Shown piece by piece: positions 46,307-57,900 of a stretch of DNA of 64,000 nt. This DNA comes from Varroa destructor (taxonomy: Eukaryota > Arthropoda > Arachnida > Mesostigmata > Varroidae). A program made the translations under genes and the position numbers. Positions within the stretch are counted from its first letter, which is position 1; each line of letters starts with the position of its first letter. Location of the stretch: contig NW_019211457.1 in the NCBI RefSeq assembly GCF_002443255.2, positions 39,097,126 through 39,161,125 on the forward strand, in the 5' to 3' direction. Below the pieces are notes generated by a model. The model was given only the letters and a program-made list of their open reading frames with translations. It was not told where the DNA came from and searched no databases.

Positions 46307-48409
46307 ATGTCTGCCCAAAGCAGCTGTAAATACTGCGGCGCAACAGAGATCGATGTAGATCGAGCTCGAGGCGATGCCGTTTGCACGAATTGTGGTGCCG
46401 TCCTAGAGGACACGCTCATCGTCTCGGAGGTCCAGTTTGAGGAGACTGCTGGTGGCGGATCCAGGGCTGTTGGACAAATGGTAACCGGTTCTGGCGGAGC
46501 TCGCATACAAGGTTTTCGCTATGGGGGATCGAAGGCAGCACGCGAGCTGACGATCGCAAGAGTCCGAACGACGATGAAGTTAATTGCAGACCAATTACAA
46601 CTCAACGACGACATCGTAGAAAGCGCTATGCGCCTCTACGAGACGGCTCTTATCAGAAATTTTACAGTTGGCCGAAGACGGTCGCACGTTCTTGCGGCTT
46701 GTATCTACATTACTTGTAGGGTAAAAGAGTCGTCACTAATGCTACTTGACATATCTGATGTTGTACAGGTAAATGTGTATGAACTGGGGAGGACTTACAC
46801 AAAATTAGCCCACGAACTGTTTATTAACATACCAGTGCTCGACCCCTGCATTTATGTAACACGTTATGCCCAAAAGCTTGAGTTGGACGGAGATACCCAC
46901 AAAGTATCTTTAACTGCACTCCGATTACTGCAACGAATGAAGAGAGACTGGATGGCGATAGGTCGAAGGCCTTCTGGGCTATGCGGGGCCGCGCTTTTGG
47001 TTGCTGCCCGAATGCATGGTTACAATCGAAGTGTACAAGATCTCGTTGGAATAGTGAACATGAGTACTAGTACTATTCGTAAACGGTTAACGGAGTTTGC
47101 CGAAACACCGTCCGGTAAGCTGAACTTAGACGAGTTCGAGGCAGTGGATCTAGAAGAGGAACAAGATCCACCCATTTTCAAGGTAAACAAGATGAAAGCT
47201 AAGGAAAAGGAAGATGAGGTCGACCCGGATGTCGTCGTCCAGTTGCGAGAATATCAGGAGGCTATCGAAAGTCAACTGGAAGATCGGCAGGCTCAAGTTC
47301 ACAAGCGCTTTGCCAAGTACCTAGAAACCCCCGCAGAGTTTCACAAAGGGGTTGCCCTCTCGAAAGAAGAGGAAGATCTTTTATCAGGAAACTTCATTAT
47401 GGAGGATACGATGAATACTATTCGTGAAATCGCTGATGTCGAGGTTGACGACGACCTTGTCGTAGCTAAAGGACTTCTAGAGAATAAAGAGGAATGTACA
47501 GATGTTAACAATTCTACAACAATCAAAGAAGTCAAATCACAATTTTCCGCTTTGACTGAAGCGGACGAAGGCCTACCAAGGGTGTTACCTTTAGAAGAGC
47601 GTGAACCTGACTACGTCGTGCAAGAGAATGACAACGGAGCTTTGGACCTCGATGGTATTGATGACACTGAGATAGACAATTATATTTTGACGAGAGAGGA
47701 ATCTGCTCTAAAAGCTAAAATGTGGGTCGCAGAAAATATGGGTTTTCTAAAAACCGAACGCGAGAAGCAAATACAGAAAGCTAAGGAGGCTGCTTCTGGC
47801 AAAGATAAAAAAAGGAAAATTAAAAGGAGCAAAAAGCAGCTCATAAAACAGGGCACACCAGGCGAAAATTTTCAGAAGATTTTGCAAGAGAAGAAGATAT
47901 CTAAGAAGATCAACTACGATGTGCTGAAAAATATTGACGCTCTACTTGGCGGTAGCGGTTTAGGGGAGCAGTTTGGTTCAGGCGACCAGAAAATTGTCAA
48001 GGGAAAAATAGAGAAAATCGATATCGATGACTTTGAATGTGATGCTTCGACAAGTAGCTTTCGAACGACGTTATCTCGACGAAAACGAAAGCCAGCACCC
48101 AGTCCGGAAGATCTCAAACAGGTTTCGAATATTGCGCAGTCGCTCAAGAGTCAGCTGCTGCAAAAGCGAGAGCTCGAGGACGACGAAGACGACTTAGAGC
48201 TTCTAAAACAGGCACGATTGAGCAACGCGGAACGACGCAAATCGAAACGCGAAGTTGAGCCAACCGATCGGGTTGAAGAACATGAAGAGGAAGATGCTGA
48301 CATGGAGGAAGTAGACGACGATAACATACAATCGGCTTCAAAACTTCTAGGACTTCATCGCGGCGAGGATGAGTACGGGTCAGCGTATGTTGAAGAAGAC
48401 TATTACTAG
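46307..48409 (+). CDS. BRF1: Transcription factor IIIB 90 kDa subunit (BRF1)
   Basis: Complete intronless gene, 700 residues (human 677). BRF1 with TBP and BDP1 forms TFIIIB, which places RNA polymerase III on tRNA and 5S genes. The N-terminal zinc ribbon has Cys7, Cys10, Cys26 and Cys29 (CKYCG, CTNCG). Two cyclin-like repeats follow: about residues 85-165 (AACIYITCRVKESSLMLLDI) and 180-265 (RRPSGLCGAALLVAARMHGY, then VNMSTSTIRKRLTEF). The BRF1-specific TBP-binding block starts near residue 448 (LDGIDDTEIDNYILTREES, then KAKMWVAENMGFL) and includes QEKKISKKINYDVL. The acidic tail with SASKLLGL and a final DYY is also typical. The reading frame is open from the ATG with no splice sites needed. 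Confidence 0.96.
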   Translation: MSAQSSCKYCGATEIDVDRARGDAVCTNCGAVLEDTLIVSEVQFEETAGGGSRAVGQMVTGSGGARIQGFRYGGSKAARELTIARVRTTMKLIADQLQLNDDIVESAMRLYETALIRNFTVGRRRSHVLAACIYITCRVKESSLMLLDISDVVQVNVYELGRTYTKLAHELFINIPVLDPCIYVTRYAQKLELDGDTHKVSLTALRLLQRMKRDWMAIGRRPSGLCGAALLVAARMHGYNRSVQDLVGIVNMSTSTIRKRLTEFAETPSGKLNLDEFEAVDLEEEQDPPIFKVNKMKAKEKEDEVDPDVVVQLREYQEAIESQLEDRQAQVHKRFAKYLETPAEFHKGVALSKEEEDLLSGNFIMEDTMNTIREIADVEVDDDLVVAKGLLENKEECTDVNNSTTIKEVKSQFSALTEADEGLPRVLPLEEREPDYVVQENDNGALDLDGIDDTEIDNYILTREESALKAKMWVAENMGFLKTEREKQIQKAKEAASGKDKKRKIKRSKKQLIKQGTPGENFQKILQEKKISKKINYDVLKNIDALLGGSGLGEQFGSGDQKIVKGKIEKIDIDDFECDASTSSFRTTLSRRKRKPAPSPEDLKQVSNIAQSLKSQLLQKRELEDDEDDLELLKQARLSNAERRKSKREVEPTDRVEEHEEEDADMEEVDDDNIQSASKLLGLHRGEDEYGSAYVEEDYY

Positions 48410-50868
48410 AGATGACAATGACAGAGATATACTACGGGCGAGTTCGTTAGCGGTTCCAGTGATTTTCAGTCTCATGTTCTAAGCCTCTAAACTGTGGCAT
48501 GTGTACATATTTAGTGAGGCAAAGGGAGAGAGTAGGTGAATAATAAGAACTTTCATTCATTACAATTAGTTGACATATACGTTCTTGAAGTAGTTTCACA
48601 CACAAATAGGCACACATAGCATTGTATTTGATTTCTGGCCGAGCTAAACTGCAGTTTATCTTAACATAATATCATGTCGTTCTGTAGAACGTTTTTACTG
48701 TTCTTAGATTTGCACATTCATAATTAACTAAGCACAATTCGCTTCCATTCTCCATGAGGTGTGCTAAGCTATTTTTAATATGCTTTCGAGTGGATTTAGA
48801 ATACATTTTATAGAATAATATTGTGGTGTTTATGCACTATACGATCATGGTTCAATTTCGTTTATGGATGTTTTTCTACCTTGCTACAGTGCTCTCTAGC
48901 AGACCTTCAACATGCTGTAACATAAAGCTGGTTGAAGTCTGTGACCCGTGTCTTGCTCATGGTTTATTTACTTGTTTGCTTAATTATATGCTTGCGTTGC
49001 TTTGAAACACACAGAATAGTCTTAAAAATTCCAGGATAGGTTTCTCAAAACAAGTCTCACCTATACAACACGAGGAAAAGTAAATAACAAGCTTGTTAAC
49101 TTAACTAATTACACATGTAAGTGCATAATGGAAATTACATCAATCACACATTAGACATTGCCGTATCATAATATCTACTGTATATGAATATAATGGTGTA
49201 TGTATAATTGTACATAGTAGATAAATATAAAAACATTATGTATAACGAAGGCTATACACTATCTACAAAATATAATATTTAAACAATGACTAAAGGTACA
49301 TTATAATTAGACATGTTTATTAATATCTACAGTTAGCTTTTTAAGCAATAACATGAAAAGTGTATTCACTTCTGATTATCATCGCCGTACTCAACTAGCC
49401 CGAAATATTCAAACTTTTTGCTTTATATAGTACGTAACCGATTTACACATGGATAATCTGCTAGTGGAAAACGCTAAACGTAAAAGTTAACTATACAAAA
49501 TGGTACCCTATACACGACTGTAAGCGTATACATGACTCATATGTGCCATATTATGACAATGTCATTAGAAAGGACAACGCAGATTAGATAATAAGTCGAT
49601 TATAAAAGTTAATCATGAGTTTTATTATTTAATTGTGTAGGTTCGCATTGTACTTCACTCGAGTAACGGCCCGTTGATAGCATTTGTCTTCAGATTTATC
49701 CTACGAGTAAATAAACATTTGGCTAGAATTTCACGTGAAATGTACCAGTTTAGTTACAATGTTGGCAGCAACATCAGTTGGTGTACGAAATTTTATCTTG
49801 TACTTTGATTTACTTTTTATTTATATCTCCGTGCGGATAAATAGAATAATCATAGATCAAATGTAGTAAAATGGTATTTTGAAAAACACGACAAGCACTA
49901 GAGAACACAATATGTAAGTGACGACACGCAGTGGTAGCCGAGTAGTACCAGAATTATATGAAAAATAAAGATATATTTATACAAGTAAGCAACTTCAGTA
50001 AAGTTAGTGTTGAAACGATTGACGCAGTAGAAAAGGTATTATTTCTTTAGGCATATTTTATATACTGAATTCAATAATCCTACTTACATAAAGATGAGGC
50101 GCATAAAAATATTTGCATATTTGCATAGACCAAAAAGTCTTGAAGAAAACTTTCGTTGCATAAAAATAATTTTTTTTTACAAAAAAAAACTATATTTTTT
50201 TTATATAATATTTAATCATTTAATGGTGCGGGTGGGTAGGTGCTATATTTCATATCACTGGCCAGTAGGGCCGTCTCTATGTATGCCGAAACAATAATAC
50301 AAAACAATGAATCGAAAAATGACTAATTTTCTTAATGTGTTCTTTTCTATGTTGCATCCCCCTATATATATTTTGTATATTGTTTGCACACATTATGCTC
50401 TGTATATCGCTTACTCAATAAATGACAATATTTTTATTGTGACATGAGCAAAACTTCGCAACTGCTCCGCCACGTTTAATTCACCAATTTGAGAAACAAA
50501 CGGAATAACTGTTTGGTTTAATATAGCCATTAAACCATTAAACCTTTCATACAAACTTCTCCTTCGAGCTCTGCCTATAAGGTCAGTCTACCTAAGACAT
50601 CAGTATTAAAAAAAACAAATCATCTTTTCTACTATCCTATCGCGGCGTCACTATTGTCACGTGCTCACGGTCGTTTTTTGGGGCCAGCAACAAAGTTTCT
50701 AGTGATAGTAGTGATAATCGTTGTGCAAGATCTTAAAACTGGTTCTATAATTGGCACCCTTCAATGTGGCTTACAATGAAACAACACTCATTTTTGTATC
50801 TACATGTGGGGTACCAGTACAAATTTACTTAGTTTTAAAACGAATAATAATAATAATCAGGCATTAGT
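48410..50868. other. AT-rich intergenic region downstream of BRF1
   Basis: About 2.5 kb of strongly AT-rich DNA between the converging BRF1 and ZNFX1-like genes. It has short homopolymers (for example poly-T and poly-A at 50169-50199) and no coding frame with a domain. It should contain the BRF1 3' UTR. Confidence 0.55.
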
Positions 50869-50922
50869 TTACTGCAAACGTCTATTCCGAAGGGTACGTT
50901 TTCTTGAGCATTTAGAGCATTG
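50869..50922 (-). other. Candidate terminal exon with a CxxC pair (possible ZNFX1-like 3' end)
   Basis: On the minus strand a pyrimidine-rich acceptor ending TGATTTACAG precedes 18 codons, QCSKCSRKRTLRNRRLQ and TAA, in phase 0. It can be joined in frame to the candidate exon at 51280-51384, bringing its CxxC next to a C-x2-H there. I have no homology for it; the support is splice-site quality, phase and the cysteine pattern only. Confidence 0.3.
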
Positions 50923-51279
50923 CTGTAAATCACAAAAAGGCAAGTAAGGACCGTTCCGTATTAGTTAGTTCATAGTCATAGTTTCAACGTATTGCTACGA
51001 TGCATGTATTTTTTGGAACGTACAAAATGGCTCTCACGTGTCGATTTCTCGATAATCTTTATCAACAGTGCCTGCGGTAAAAAATCCCATTAAAAGAGAT
51101 ACTAGGGTTCTCTTGAACGGATCTGTTACTTGTACGGTGAAACCTACAGACTTCCCGACAAAAATGTTTGGAAATTAACAACACCTATACCAGCTTGAGA
51201 TCAAGCTTTTTTTTATAGAATTCATCTGAGTACAAAAATACAACAAAAAAAGTCACAACAAAATGTCAGTTTAACCTAC

Positions 51280-51384
51280 CCCGCCTTGGAAGAAATTGTG
51301 TTGTTTGCAAATCCTCCAGTTGTCTGCAGTTTCCGGTTCGCTAGGCAACTTCACTATCAGGCCGACTCTATTCGGGTCATCCCT
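51280..51384 (-). other. Candidate coding exon downstream of the ZNFX1-like stop
   Basis: 35 codons on the minus strand between an AACAG acceptor and a GTAGGT donor, both phase 0. The peptide (RDDPNRVGLIVKLPS, then ETADNWRICKQHNFFQGG) looks like protein rather than chance AT-rich translation, in a region where other frames are short. The last ZNFX1-like exon could splice to it from a phase-0 donor at 51919 (GAAAAA then GTATAA), skipping the stop at 51914-51916. It may instead belong to a separate small gene or be chance. Confidence 0.35.
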
Positions 51385-51913
51385 CTGTTTAACACAGGAG
51401 TCTTAGTAAGAATGTAGTGCCTTTAATGTTACTGAGGACTAGAGAGCATGTATTTAAGCAGAGAGGCTACGCTCAAAGGGAGACAAGCCGATCGAGATAT
51501 TACTGAAAGCATGTGCGTAATCGTACTAATATATTTACCACTGATTATGGATTGGAAGTTTTATGTTTTTGTCCGTATTCAGGCAAACATGTTGCCCAGT
51601 GGGCTATGATAGAGACGAGTAATTAAAGATGATGGCATCCAATGGCAGGTGACGCAGCTATCCCAAAATTAGAGCTTTACCCTCAAAGGCTCGCGTTATA
51701 GAAAAAGGTCGGGATAGTGCGCCACTGACCTAGAACCAATTTTGCACGCGCAAAGAGGATGCATTATAGGTTAAGTGGAATATAACATATGAGGCTGGTA
51801 ATATGTTTTTAACCTTCAAAGTGTTGGGCGAGGTAACTGGCTTGCCAACAGCCTATTTTTCAAAAAAATGACGGTGAAGGAAATATTGTCGCATTTAGAA
51901 GGCACCAATATAG

Positions 51914-54900
51914 TTATACTTTTTCTTGCACCAATTTAGGGAGCTGCTCCGAAGTAATTTCATATGCGAGTATCATGTTCAAACGTATGGTAATATTCAT
52001 TGAATGGTACGTATTTTTTTCCGTAGAACATGTAAAACGAATACGCACCCTATTTCCATCTCGCTCAGCTAACGCACTGCGAGTTACGAAGCCGTTTTCA
52101 CTAGCGTAGTTAATAAGCGACTGCTGCCGAAATATTAACGTGTTTGAAATGTTGTCTTGCCGGATGTCGAGCTTTTTACTTCGGGACATCTAAAAATAGC
52201 CATTACAGGAGTTCTTGTTTTATGACGCTTTACTGACGTAACCTTTTCGTGTTTAAAAAATATAACGTTATTACTTTTATACTATGTTAATCTAGCATAT
52301 ACCTCTAGACCAGTTTACCTAAACGAATGCTATCAGTATTGTTTAACAAAATTCCAATACCTACCTGAAGCCTGCACTGGATGTACTTGAGTTCGTACTT
52401 TGAGATGTCGCGCTCTAAAAATATTGGGCGCAGATCTTGTGAGAGTTTGTCATGTTCAAAGAGCCTGATCATGCTTTTTTCATTCGCTTTTAGGTTTCCA
52501 AACACCCTTTGTACTAATGCTTTCATTTGATTGCTGATCTTCGTTAGCAGCTCCTTGTATCGTCTGCAGAACCGAATTTGTTGATGGCAAGATGGGCACG
52601 TGGGAAACTTCAGAAGATTGCGGTGACGCGCCATGTTATTATCGAGCCATGCAACTTCGCAGCAGTGACCACACGGCAAGCGAAAGTAATGAACGTTATT
52701 GTTGGGGTTGGCTACTTTCCCGGCCATAGGACGCCTTTTAACCAACATGTTTCCATGGCATACGCCACAGATGCATTGTTCGCCGCAGAGGCCAATACAA
52801 CTGTGAGAAGCGATTCCACAAGGCGGTATTTTCTGACAACGTCTGTTACAGCTGCAGAAACACGAACCGCAATTTTTTTCGCAGGATTTATGCTCACAGT
52901 GGACAGCGGGTTTATCACATGGGTTTCTATAAAGGGAAGACATACAGCGGAGATCGATTTGTTCGTGTGGACACACATACGTTATGGGCTCACTGCACGG
53001 TGAGCACTGAGTGTGGCAAAAACCTGGGCAACGATGACCGCAGAACAATGTTTTGCCGCAATATTCGTGGCATTCCTGCCCTGTACACCGTCCTTTAGGT
53101 CTGCTATCGACTGCAAAACGAAGCAATGCCGCGAAAATAGTTGCATCTTTAAATAACACCGCCGTATCAACACTACTGTATTGAAGATTGTCTCATCGAA
53201 TAACATTCACTTATTATGTTCCTTACATTTGTTTGAAGCTAAGTCATCGTATCCAAAAAGGAACTTCTCGACATTATTTCGCGTTGCCAAGCCAAACTGC
53301 TGCAAACGCCGACGTGTAAATGTTGGCAAGCTAAAGCAATCAATTGTCATATTATATTGGGCTTCTCATGTATGGCATCTTCGTAGACAAGGCCACACGA
53401 ATAGACAACCCATTGCTTCTTCGTATTTTTTTTTACAAACCACTGCCGTTTTTTGTGCAGTAGTAAAAGCAAATTCAATTGAAGTACATAGTGAGCGGCG
53501 TTGTCTGAATGCGAATACACATTTCTTTGAATGTACTGCCATAGTAGCTTGACGCGAACAGTGCGCACGCAGGCATGCTGGTTTACATATTAGCGTTGAC
53601 AAAAGACTATTATCAGGAGTTACATACAAAAAAATATAAATATCAATAATTAACAAATAAAAGCTGCTTGATATTGTTGTTATGTCGTTTTATACGTGTG
53701 TTAGAGAAAAAACCTAAATAAGTCTAGTAAATTTCATTCCGATCACCCCTTCTAATCGGGGCGTGTTCTTAATGCTATACTGAAGCAGAGGTAATTCAAA
53801 AGATCTGTTGTTACCAGGAAGAAGATATCTGAAGATTGTATAACGAAAAAGGAACTAATTGTTTGCTATTAGAAAGACAATGCTTATCGTAGCAACATAA
53901 TTCGAAACAAATTTATCGGAGCCTGTAACTCAATCCCTGTAACTGTACATACTATTGCATGAAGTCAAGCATGTCCTTGAGGCTGAGCTTGGCCTTAGCG
54001 TGACTTTGTTTAGGCATCCTTCAGGGCATGGGAAGTCCGTCAAATCACAGAGCTTTCCGTTCCACCGTCGAACTAATGAACAGCGAATCTCGAAGCGGTG
54101 TCCACATTGAAGCGTTTTGAAAACAGCTGCAGGACATATGGCGTCCGCTCTGTCTTGGCCAGTTGCTTCATAACAGAGCGTATCGAACTCATGGTTTCTG
54201 CTGCATCTCATAGACCGTATTTGTCTGCATTTGAGATCTTTGTTCACCTTATAGCAAGGCAGAACGATCTTATGCGAGCATTTATCGAACGTTATCTCCT
54301 TTTTTTCCAAACATAATTTCCTTTTCTTTCTATCTTTGCAAAGAAAGGTAGCAGCATGCCCACACTTAGCCCGTTTCGTAATTGCTGTCTGGCAAGGTCC
54401 ACCGCAAGGCTCGCCACACAATCGTGGGCAAACGTGTTCACATGGTAAGAGGCGAGCGCACTTGGAGCGGCACCATATTTTATCCAGTGGAGCTTGACAA
54501 CTGAAAATAGCCAGTGATTTCAACTGTCCATTGCATGAAACTTCAATTTTCACAAACGCTATTTTCACACAACTCAAGTGTGTTCCTACCATATAATAAT
54601 AAATAGCTTTCTTTATTTACACAAATAATATGCGTATATAGACTTATTACTCTTGCACAACTGGGGTAACGAGTATACCAATCAAATGAACAAAATGTAA
54701 CAGGAATCTAAAACATACTTGGTTACAACCCTATGCCCGCAGCCAAGTTTCCTTTGAATGCTCTTTTCACAAAATGTGCATATTTCACTGCAATTTCCTC
54801 GGCATTTATGACCGCAGCTGAGACGCTTTGGGCAGGGTTTACGGCACCTGAAGTCAGTTTTGTGGCAACGATCAGCTTCATGACAGGGTTCACGACAATA

Positions 54901-57900
54901 GTGTCCACAAGGCAGACGATCTCCGCAGATCTTCCCGCAGCCACCATCAGGGAATCTCTCGAAGTCGTTGATTTTTTGAACGACAATTTGATCTTTATGC
55001 ATCTCGCACTTTAATTCAATACCTGGATCCGAACAGCCAATTAATTGTTTATATACACTATATCTAATATGCTATTAGCTCATCTACTACAACTGAATCG
55101 AAACAACAAGACTCACAAGTCCTGTAAACCTAATTAAAATGTCTATAGGAAAAAAAAAACATTGAAACAATATTTTAGGAACAGAAGTACCCAAATGTTT
55201 CATGACAAAAAACACGATAATAAAGCTGCAGGGACAGCGTTTGTTTTACTTTAAGTCATGTGCTCTATTACACTTTAAGAGAAACAGGCCAAATTCTAAT
55301 CAATTTAAAACTTCTAAATCAAGTAAAAATATATTACTCGAACTTTAGAAGTAAGGAGGCGTTTAGGTGCTTGTGTGGAGACTTATAAAAAAATAAAATC
55401 TTTGAATACAGCATAGCAACAGATTGAACACCTTCCGTGAAATGAGTAGAAAACGTACAGCGTTAGTGTTATCGTAGCAAGATTAGACCCTTACGAACGC
55501 CCAGTTACCCAAAATGGTCTAAAGAGACAAAGAACGTCAAAGGTCCCGAACAAAAGTCTTTTATTTCAATAGAACGGTAAAGTTATTCTTCGCAATCGTT
55601 TTGAACACGTTGAACTTTGATTGCATGCGCATAAAGAAGAAATCCCTGTTTTCTTATATAAAAGCTACTTTTTAGAGAAACAAAAAAAATACGCAAAAGT
55701 TTACACTTACTATCTCCAATGCAATTATTTTCCTCAAGTATAGCACAGATCTTTTGCCAGGTGGGAGATACCCGAGCGAGCAACGTTAAATTGCCAATGG
55801 CATACAGACCCTCCTTGGCGCGTGAAAGTGCCACGCAAATTCTATTGTCCCGAGAAAGGAAGCCGATTTTCGATTTGATGTTGCTCCGCACCAATGACAG
55901 AATGATAATTCGGCTTTCTTCACCTTGATAATTATCGACCGTAGTAATGCGCATACCTAAAAATATTTAAAACTCGTTAGTAATAGTTGCGCTAACGAAT
56001 ATCATCAGGCAAGAACTTGAAAATATTTGAATCAAAGGGCTAAAGTCGCTGGTTCAAATCTCGTGACATCCATCTCGTGAATTCATACAGATGTGCATCT
56101 ACTAAGAGTACTTTCAGATCCGATTCACGCTCACATGCGCTCATATGCTTCGAGCCTGTGAATAGCCGTTATAATCCTGCTTTTCTATATATATATAAGC
56201 GATGACCGTATACGCTCTATACTTTCGCTAAAATAACCTATACTATCAAGGAGAAACCAATAAATAAACTGTGTTCGCCCAAAACATCCCGATACTATTC
56301 ACCTTCCAATGGGGACACTGGCAAATCAGGAAATACTTTTTTACGGACAATTGTGGTAATCTTCTTATTGCCCACAAATTCAATTTTCTCTTCGTCCTTC
56401 ATTGTTGTAAATCCTTTTTCCTTGTTGAAATCCTTCACTGCACTTTCAATGGCAGCAACCTGGGTATGAAGCGAACAAAAGAGTTAATAAACATTTCCTT
56501 ATTATATCTGAACGCCTATTTCTTTGGCGCGCAAACACTAATTGGCTAATCGAGACGGTCACTATAACCAGCTTCATCAGATAATTGGCGTCTTACAAAG
56601 TATGCATCACTTTTCATTTAATTTTTATCACTAAATTTATATATATATATGCATTACACTATTTATATCAATGGAGTCACTATTTAGAATGGCTAACCTG
56701 GCCACGATAAGTAGCAAGAATAGTGACTTCATCTGGAGCATAACTCTGTTTTCGAAGGTGAACCGCCAGCCGTACAACAAATTGTGCTTCAAACAAGTTT
56801 GACTTCGAGTGCGATTCGCTATGACTATTTTCTGGCTCGGAATGCTTCATAAAGAAAAGATTTGAGGTCATTCCTGAAAATAAAGTTCGTGCTCTATACT
56901 TGTAAGCAATCGCTGATTTTACCATATCCAAGAATTCTTGGTATACATCTATCCTAATTTTTCCCTTATTAAAGATCAATAGGCCGGTTCTGCTTACGCT
57001 ACTTTTTTAATAGCTTTAAGATAAACGCGAACGAAGGTGCAGCTAGACAGTTTTTCCTAAACTAGGGATATCTGTGTTGAGAGATTTTAGTCTTATATAA
57101 AATCAGACTACAGGTGCCATAAATAGTTGACTCTTCCTTAAACACACTTTTTTTTTTTCGAAGAGTTAAGGACCTAAAAATTTCTGGCTAATTTACAAAT
57201 GCTTTATAGAGATTTCATTATATGAGAGAGCTGCAGTAATACACACCTCGGATGCTGGGAGGATTCATCACTGAAGGGTGTGAAACGTAATCATGGTAGA
57301 TAGCTGGAACGAAAAGTTGACGGAACTTATCTCGCATGCGATGCTGCTCGTGTAGCTGTACAAAACCGAAATCATTGTTAATGAGCCTTTCAAACATCGA
57401 CACTTGCATTCCGAATTCGGTGGCCAGTGTATGTACTGTGGTGCTTGGCTGCAATTGTTGGTGATCACCTAGCAGGTAAGAAAAGTCAAGACTTTGTTTA
57501 TTATTATAAGAACTATTATACCTTCGAGAATTCTCCCGGGCTATATACCAAGCTTTTTGGTACGTATTCGTATTGGAAAAATACTTTGACGTTGTTTTAA
57601 AATTTAGCTTGCAATTTATTAAGTTTATACACGCAAATATTTAATATGCAATGCTTTTAAGACAACATAAGATATGCGGCGTCTCTCCACATCTATCGAT
57701 GTCACAGGCATAGCAATACTGAAAGGAGTAAAAACAATCAAGAAACAAAATTGCATGAACTGCGGTAAGCAATTGCATACACTTCTATGTGGTACATTTT
57801 CACTCTCTGTTGCTGACCTATTAGAAGAAGCTGCTTAACCGACGGAGTAAGTGAAGCAAGTAGATGCGCTTCAAGAATCTCTGCGGCCTCTTCCACAATA

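Noticed and set aside
52578..53003. Plus-strand open frame of 141 codons
   Set aside because: Antisense shadow of the ZNFX1-like zinc-finger exon.
56030..56075. GGTTCAAATC resembling a tRNA B box
   Set aside because: The flanks do not form a T-stem, and no acceptor stem, A box or anticodon arm can be drawn around it.
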